Shown here one piece after another: positions 58,073 through 64,000 of a stretch of DNA of 64,000 bases; the stretch's first letter is position 1, and each line of letters opens with the position of its first letter. Made by a program: the position numbers and the translations under genes. Source of the DNA: Prinia subflava (lineage: Eukaryota > Chordata > Aves > Passeriformes > Cisticolidae); contig NC_086266.1 of the NCBI RefSeq assembly GCF_021018805.1, positions 8,122,001 to 8,186,000 on the forward strand, in the 5' to 3' direction. Under the pieces are notes generated by a model. The model was given only the letters and a program-made list of their open reading frames with translations, searched no databases and had not been told where the DNA came from.

Positions 58073-58254
58073 CTCACAGGGCTGCTTGGATCCACTCCCA
58101 GCCCCTTCCCTGCCAGCACAGCCGGGTTATGGGATGGGACACAGTTTATGGGATGGGACACATCCCTGCCAGCAGGAGCTCAGCCGTGACCCCGGGGGGT
58201 GATTTGTCTCCTGCTGACCTGTCTGGGACCCGTCTCCTCCTGCCATCCCCTAAG

Positions 58255-58470
58255 TGGAAGTGACTCCGGAGCGCAGCCGGGGCCGCGTCCCCATTTATCT
58301 CCATGAGGGCGGTGACAGCCCGGACAATGATGCATGAGCCGAGTGACACGGCCGGGCTCCGCTCCGCTGCCTCTCTCGCGGGGCGATGTCACCGCGGGGT
58401 GACACTCGCTGCCCGCTCCGGCGGCAGCCAGGATCCCGGCGGGAAAAGCCATCGCTCGCACTTCGCTTCA
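58255..58470. promoter_or_regulatory. Small CpG island with an inverted repeat
   Basis: CpG-rich block that includes CCATTTATCTCCATGAGGGC and ACAATGATGCATGAG. A perfect inverted repeat TGTCACC-GCGG-GGTGACA lies at 58387-58404, with further GTGACA words at 58311 and 58345. It may be a regulatory element. Confidence 0.3.
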
Positions 58471-59429
58471 GAGAAACAAAAGAAAGCAGAGCTCATCCGT
58501 GGCCATGCCAGAGGTGCCAAAGGCTGCTCGGAGCTTCCTGCTTTGCTCCTCTCCAGGTTTTCTCCAGAGTCCCCGGTGCTCCCGAATGGTCTGGGGGACG
58601 AGGAAGGGTCAGCACTGTCCAGGGGACACAGAGAAGCCTCACCAAAGTCAGCTCACGGGTCACAACTGGGGCTTGGGGACAGGTGGCATCACACAGGGAA
58701 TTTGGGATGGGGGGCAGATGTTTCAAACCCCAGACTGGGACTTTATCCATGAAACTGAGAGAGTTACTATCCTGTGCCTCAGCTAAAAGGTCTGGATGAT
58801 AGTTGGTGCCTCTTTCCCATCCTTGACCTTGGCAAACTATCCAAAAAACACTCAAAAACAAAGTCAGGTTTTCCAGAAGCTCCCCAGCTTCCATGATTCC
58901 CTGATGCTAAATTACTCCTGCAGCCTTTCAGCAGGAAGGTTTCCTCTCCCTGGAGGGAGTGATGGGAATTCGGAGCTGACCTGATCAGCAACGCCTTTCC
59001 CAAACGAAAATCCCACAGGATGGAGGAGAGGTGGAGGGGGCATCATCCCTCTGCTCTGTGCTCTGCCCTGCTGCTCTGGACTCAGGAGCTGTAAATCACC
59101 AGGAAGTGACTTTGCTCACAAATTGTTTCAGTTTTTGGTTTAATGTTTAGAGTGGGACCAGAGTGATCCATAACCCCACAAGCTGCTCTGCTTCTCCCAC
59201 AGAGCCCTTGGAATCTCAGCCTTTTCCCCTTTGCTTTCCCATTAACGGGCAGCCCTAAAGCAAGGAGTCTCCTTGTTGGTCCGGATCATTCCCAGGCCCA
59301 AGCAGAGGCTGACAATGCAGTTGGTGCCCAAGAATTGCTTCTCCCACATCCCCATTTCCCACTGGCAGGAGGAGGCAGCAGGGAAGTCTCACAGGGAGTC
59401 CAGCTGCTGCCTTCGATGGGAACCACGGG
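58471..59429. other. Gene-free stretch
   Basis: No gene or repeat recognised. Confidence 0.5.
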
Positions 59430-59738
59430 GAGGAGGGAGCCAGATTCCAGAGGTTTCCTCATGGGAATGTCAATTCCTGCAGAAGGAGCTGAGTCAGAGC
59501 AGGCTGAGATTGGAGATCAGGAAAAGGCTCTTCTCCCAGAGGGTGTTGGCACAGCCCAGGCTCCCCAGGGAACGGGCACAGCCCCGAGGCTGCCAGAGCT
59601 CCGGGAATGTTTGGACAGCGCTGCCAGGGATGCACAGGGTGGGGTTGTTGGGGAGTCTGTGCAGGACCAGGAGCTGGGCTGGATGATCCCTGTGTGTCCC
59701 TTCCAGCTCAGGATTTCCTGTGATTCCAATGCCCATCG
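59430..59738 (+). mobile_element. CR1 LINE 3'-end fragment
   Basis: GGCTGAGATTGGAGATCAGG, AAAGGCTCTTCTCCCAGAGG and CGGGAATGTTTGGACAGCGC to TGTGTCCCTTCCAGCTCAGG, forward CR1. Confidence 0.9.
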
Positions 59739-61251
59739 CCGCTCCCGAGCGCTTCGCGGCGTTCGCAGGCGGTCACAAGATGGAGCAATTGCCCCGCTCG
59801 TCGCTCCTGCCTGGTCTCCGCCGGGCGCTCCTGGCCGCTCTTGGGGCGGGTTTGCAGCCTGCGGGAGTGGGTTTTCCTTTCCCGGGTCCCAGGTCCCTGT
59901 CCCAGGAGATGCCTGAGTCCAAACCTGCTCCTCAAATTCCCGTAGCGGCACCGCATTGCCTGCACAGGCAGGGTGAGATCCAAAGGTGCATCGGGAGCAC
60001 ACTGTGCCTCCTGCACCCTCATGCCACGGGCCCTGTCCCACCACGGGGCTCTCTGCACCCAAAATGTCTCTGCCACAGAAGCCAGGGCTCATTAAAACTT
60101 CTGGGAATGAACTTCTGACTGTGCAGCAGCGCTTCACATCCTCATGCCAGGATCCCATCTGGGATGCAGAGCTCCCCGTGAGAACCACACAGGTCCCAGG
60201 TGTTTTGGGGTGTGGCTGCACCTCGGAACTCTCCAGGAGCACTGTGGGCACAGGAAGAGCTGCCCCGTAGGTTTGGCGGACCCTCTGAAGGCACCAAGGC
60301 AGGGAGGACGTGGACAGGGTGGGAAAGGTGCAGGGGAAAACAGCCAGGAGGCAAGCAGGAGGATGGATCTGCCCATGGGAAAGGTGGAGGAGCGGTGGAG
60401 GAGGTGAGCAAAGGGGTGGTTTCTTGGGGAATGAAATAAAACAGGGAAAATGCCCCTTTTCCAGAAGAGTGGCCCAGCTGGAGAGGTGGAGCAGTGCCAG
60501 GGAGGCATCACACTGTGATGGCCTGGCTATGGAAAAGTGGCTCTCTGTGCCTGGGGGACTTCCTGTCCTTTAATAAACTGCTCATGTCCCAAATAAACTG
60601 CTGCCATCCCAAACTGATGACTCCCTTGAACTGGAGCTGTTCCATGCCTCCAGAGCTCTCCTCATTGAAAACATATTTGGAAGAGGTTGAAACGTCCCAT
60701 TTTTCCACAGCCACATTTTCCTTGGGACAGCTTTTCCTTCCTGAAGCTCTCTCTGAAGTTGATTGGCACAACAAAACAGCCTCTTTGGAGAGAGCAGCTC
60801 CAGAGGAGTCATTTGGCCTCTCGCTTCCTAAATACTTTCATCAGGATGGGAAAACCGAGAAAGCTCGGGGAGAAATCCTTTCCCAGCAGTTCCATCCATC
60901 AGAGGCCAGGCCAGAAACTTCCCTGATCCCCATCCAGGCCAGCAGCCCCAGCCATGACAGCAGGGACTTCACACCCCCCACACCAAATATCTCATGCATG
61001 TTCAGGGCCACCCAGCACAGAGCAAACAGGGTGAAGCCACAGCTGTACAAACATCTGGGTCTCCAGGATCCCTGGGATCTCTCAGCGTGTGTGTGGCGAC
61101 CAAGGGAGAACAGCTCCAGCCTCTCCCCATCCCCAACTGAGGGAGAACAGCTCCAGTCTCTCCCCATCCCAAACCGAGGGAGCAGCTCCAGTTCCTCTCC
61201 CATGGAGCTGCAGCAAAGCTTTGATTTCTCAAGTAGCCTTTGTGTTTGTAA
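59739..61251. other. Gene-free stretch
   Basis: A long plus-strand open frame (60494-61342) runs into a CR1 and has no family motif. Two near-identical copies of GGGAGAACAGCTCCAG (about 61104 and 61141) mark a small tandem duplication. Confidence 0.45.
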
Positions 61252-61312
61252 AATCATGGAATGGTTTGGGTTGGAAGGGTCCTTAAAATCACCTGGTTCC
61301 AACCCCAGACCT
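61252..61312 (-). mobile_element. CR1 LINE 3'-terminal fragment
   Basis: Inverted end: ATGGTTTGGGTTGGAAGGGT and CACCTGGTTCCAACCCCAGA. Confidence 0.85.
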
Positions 61313-61351
61313 GGCAATAAGTCTAGTCTCATGCCTGGATGAACCCTCCAT

Positions 61352-61522
61352 CCAATCCCAGACTGGATGGGGTGGGAAGAGACCTTAAGCTCATACACCC
61401 CCTGCCATGGGCAGGGACACCTTCCACGAGCCCAGGTTCCTCCAAGCCCCATCCAACCTGGCCTTGGACATTTCTGGGGATCCAGGGGCAGCCACAGCTT
61501 CTCTGGGCACCCTGTGCAGGCA
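61352..61522 (-). mobile_element. CR1 LINE 3'-end fragment
   Basis: GATGGGGTGGGAAGAGACCT to CCAGGGGCAGCCACAGCTTC, a second inverted CR1 directly after the previous one. Confidence 0.88.
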
Positions 61523-62066
61523 GGGCAGGGCAGGTTGTCTCATCCTCTCCCTCCATGGGATGCTGCTGCTCGGGAGGGCACAAGAGGTGAATTTCCCATT
61601 TCCTCACCTCTAGGGGAGCAAACGAAGCTGAACTCCCCTCTCATCAAGAGCAGCATCACAAACCCCATAACAACTCCCCAGAAAGCCCCACGTCCCGGCT
61701 GGTCCTTCCCAGTCCCCCCAGCTGGCCTGGCTGCTCATTCCAGGCATGTTTCTCATGGCTGTCAGAGGAATGCAAAGCCCTGGGGTGTTCAGGGAGCCCA
61801 GCACCACATCCCTGCCCAAAAGGGACAGCGGGCTGATGTCAGCGGAAACATATTTTTATCCTGTATTCGAATGAAAAGGAAACGACCCAGAGGAAATGCA
61901 TCAAAAAAAAAATTTAAAAGAAGCTTCCTGACAATGAAAAGTCCAGCTTTGCTTTCAAGTTTTACTTTTCCCAGGACACTGCCTCGTCCCTGCCCTCAGC
62001 CAAGAGGGACAAGACGAGCAAGGGAGCGAGAAGCCCCCGCACACCCCACAAACAGGAAGCTCGGGC

Positions 62067-62074
62067 TATATAAA
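62067..62074 (+). promoter_or_regulatory. Isolated strong TATA box
   Basis: GGGCTATATAAAGATTGG is a near-ideal TATA context. No downstream exon is recognised and a CR1 follows at 62160, so it may be fortuitous. Confidence 0.2.
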
Positions 62075-62159
62075 GATTGGGAGCCAGAGGGGCAGGACAC
62101 AGGATGTGACATCCACCGGGGCCACCCGTGCCTGCAGATGGGCACCATTACCCCTTCAA

Positions 62160-62421
62160 GTGATGGCTTCCCACTGCCAGAGGGTGAGGTGGGATACTGG
62201 GCCGGAATTGTTCCCTGTGAGGGTGGGCAGGCCCTGGCACAGGGTGCCCAGAGCAGCTGTGGCTGCCCCTGGATCCCTGGCAGTGCCCAAGGCCAGGTTC
62301 AGCAGGGACAGTGAAGCAGCCTGGGACAGTGGAAGGTACCTCTGCCCGTGTCAGGGAGTGAAACTGGGTGAGCTTGAAGGTCCCTTCAAACCCAAACTGT
62401 TCTGGGATTCTGTGGGTCCAA
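62160..62421 (+). mobile_element. CR1 LINE 3'-end fragment
   Basis: GATGGCTTCCCACTGCCAGA, CACAGGGTGCCCAGAGCAGC and CCTGGCAGTGCCCAAGGCC to AAGGTCCCTTCAAACCCAAA, forward terminus. Confidence 0.92.
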
Positions 62422-63555
62422 CCATCCCTGCTGGAAGCCTATCCCTGCAGGATGCTGTCTGTGCCTGCAGGAATTGCAGAGCAGTGAGGTTTAGGAGAAC
62501 AAATCCATCCAGCACCAGAAACTGCTCCTGTCCCCCACCCAGCCTGGCAGTGGCAGGGGTCTCAGCCTGCCCGGGACTGAGTCCCTGTCCACACCAGAGC
62601 TGGACTGTCCCCAGGGAATCCAGGCTCGAAGCCTCTGTGGTGCCCTGACAGCTGATGGATGGCAGAGGAAGGAGGTTCAGCAGCCCAGCCATGCCCCTCG
62701 CCCTCCCCTCCCCTGAACCCATCCGTTCCCATCCAGCAGCCCTGGGAAGAGCCTTTTGTTGAAGCCTCTGCCAGAGAGGCTCATTAACACCGTTTAACAT
62801 CCCATTTCCTGGAAGGCAGGAGACTCCTGGGGACCGAGAGGGAAGGGGAGGCAGAGAGGCAGCGATGGAGGGGAGGGGTGGCACCTCCGCGAGGGTCGTA
62901 CCCGGCCCCTCAGGGCACCACGGGCTGTGAGCGTCCTCAAAACCTCAGCACCCCGGCAGGCTGGCAGTGGACGTGCCCCACCCCTGTCCGGGCACCCAGC
63001 CGGGTCACACAGGCACCCAACGGCAGGGCTGAGACCCACGAGTGCCCATGATGTCCCCAGGGGCCTCCGGAAATCCTCCAGGTGTGACTCTCCATCCATC
63101 TAGCAGCCCGGAGATCCCCCCAGGCTGTGTCCGGCTGGGATCTGAGTGAGGCTGTGCCCCGAGCAGCTGGGCTGGGCATCACCTCTGGATGCAGACGGGA
63201 TCTCCAAACCCCGGGATCACTCTGTCCCTGAGCGGGAAGGTCGCATTTGTCCTCAGGGGCTGGAACAGCCTCAGCACCCCCAGGTCACTCGTCCAGGGGC
63301 ACCAACTGCCTCTTCTTAACTTCAGTTCCTTCCAGGGCTGAACCCCAGCCCAGCAGCTCTTCCCCAGACCTGGGCATGGGAGTTATTTTCAGGCACCACC
63401 AGGGCCAAGAAGAGCTTGGACCCAGCAGCAGGAAAGCAGCGCTTGGGAAGGCAGGAAGGAGCAGGAGGGTGGCTACGAGGAGCCCTCCCCGCCCGCAGCC
63501 ATCGCGGCTCCTTCCTCTGTCCGCAGCAGAAAGAACCGCCCAGGGAAGGCGCTCC
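62422..63555. other. Gene-free stretch
   Basis: No gene or repeat recognised; moderately CpG-rich. Confidence 0.5.
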
Positions 63556-63857
63556 GGGGCAGGGCGGGGCAGGGCAGGGCAGGGCGGGGCAGGGCAGGGC
63601 GGGGTGAGGCAGGGCGGGGCGGGGCAGGGTGGGGCAAGGCAGGGTGGGGCAGGGTGGGGCAGGGCAGAGCAAGGTGGGGCGGGGCAGGGCAGGGCAGGGC
63701 GGGGCAGGGCAGGGCGGGGTGAGGCAGGGCAGGGCGGGGCAGGGTGGGGCAAGGCAGGGTGGGGCAGGGTGGGGCAGGGCAGGGTGGGGCAGGGTGGGGC
63801 AGGGCAGGGTGGGGCAGGGCAGGGCGGGGCGGGGCAGAGTGGGGCAGGGCAGGAGGC
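63556..63857. repeat. G-rich minisatellite of 5-bp steps (GGGCA/GGGGC)
   Basis: About 300 bp of GGGGCAGGGCAGGGCGGGGC-type sequence with higher-order blocks of 15-25 bp (GTGAGGCAGGGC, AGGGTGGGGC). The plus strand is very G-rich, with runs of three or four G every 5 bp. Open frames here are artefacts of the repeat. Confidence 0.95.
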
Positions 63858-64000
63858 TGTGGGTGGAGAGCAGCTTCCCGAGCCTCCCGAGCCTTCTGAG
63901 AAACCCCAGCCCGGGAGATGTCCTCCAGAGGCCACAGCAGTCACTGGCTTTTGTCCCCAGCCACTGCTGGGAGTGTTGGGAGGTCGGGGCTGCAGGGGGA

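Noticed and set aside
60494..61342. 282-aa open frame on the plus strand
   Set aside because: It ends inside a CR1 terminus and has no family motif; probably chance.
63285..63944. Cys/Pro/Ala-rich open frame on the minus strand
   Set aside because: Translation of the GGGCA minisatellite.
1..64000. CRISPR arrays, tRNA, rRNA or microRNA genes
   Set aside because: No direct-repeat/spacer pattern, cloverleaf boxes or recognised RNA gene seen; tandem arrays here lack spacers. A dedicated RNA search could still find small ones.

Overview
The window looks like avian nuclear DNA, probably from a songbird-type genome and a GC-rich chromosome. The main evidence is about 26 recognisable 3'-end fragments of CR1 LINEs on both strands. 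CpG islands, minisatellites and one intact vertebrate homeobox gene agree with this. I cannot name the species. There is no bacterial or viral gene organisation, no CRISPR array and no RNA gene that I can recognise.

One protein-coding gene is well supported: a two-exon POU class IV (Brn3) transcription factor on the minus strand. Exon 1 is 23724-23843, the intron is 23181-23723, and exon 2 is 22275-23180, giving 341 aa. It sits in a CpG island with GC boxes and a TATA box near 23950. Its sequence mixes POU4F1-like and POU4F3-like features and carries POU-domain residues that differ from my memory of all three human POU4 proteins. It may therefore be the fourth vertebrate paralog (Brn3d, described in frogs) rather than POU4F1, POU4F2 or POU4F3.

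Layout. 1-16.6 kb: gene-free flank with CR1 fragments, one probable retroviral-type LTR (4.2-4.46 kb) and a GC-rich minisatellite (14.3-14.7 kb). 16.6-25.1 kb: a CR1-free island holding the POU4 gene, a second CpG island with promoter-like signals (19.1-19.8 kb) and T-rich and AAAAC low-complexity DNA downstream of the gene. 25.1-42 kb: 5' flank with CR1 fragments and several AT-rich, non-repetitive blocks that look like conserved regulatory DNA. This part also has a 26-bp minisatellite at 31.5-32.1 kb and an anomalous AT-rich block behind a 50-base poly(A) at 35.8-36.6 kb. 42-48.2 kb: a second CR1-free stretch with a near-perfect POU4 binding site cluster at 42.05-42.13 kb, CpG islands at 43.1-45.7 kb and a 43-bp tandem repeat. 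48-64 kb: CR1-rich flank with further AT-rich blocks, an LTR-like segment at 57.1-57.9 kb and a G-rich minisatellite at 63.55-63.86 kb.

The architecture is that of a developmental transcription factor alone in a gene desert. Near-consensus POU4 binding sites lie at 13.0, 42.06 and 54.7 kb, on both sides of the gene, which suggests distal autoregulation. That is inference from motifs only.
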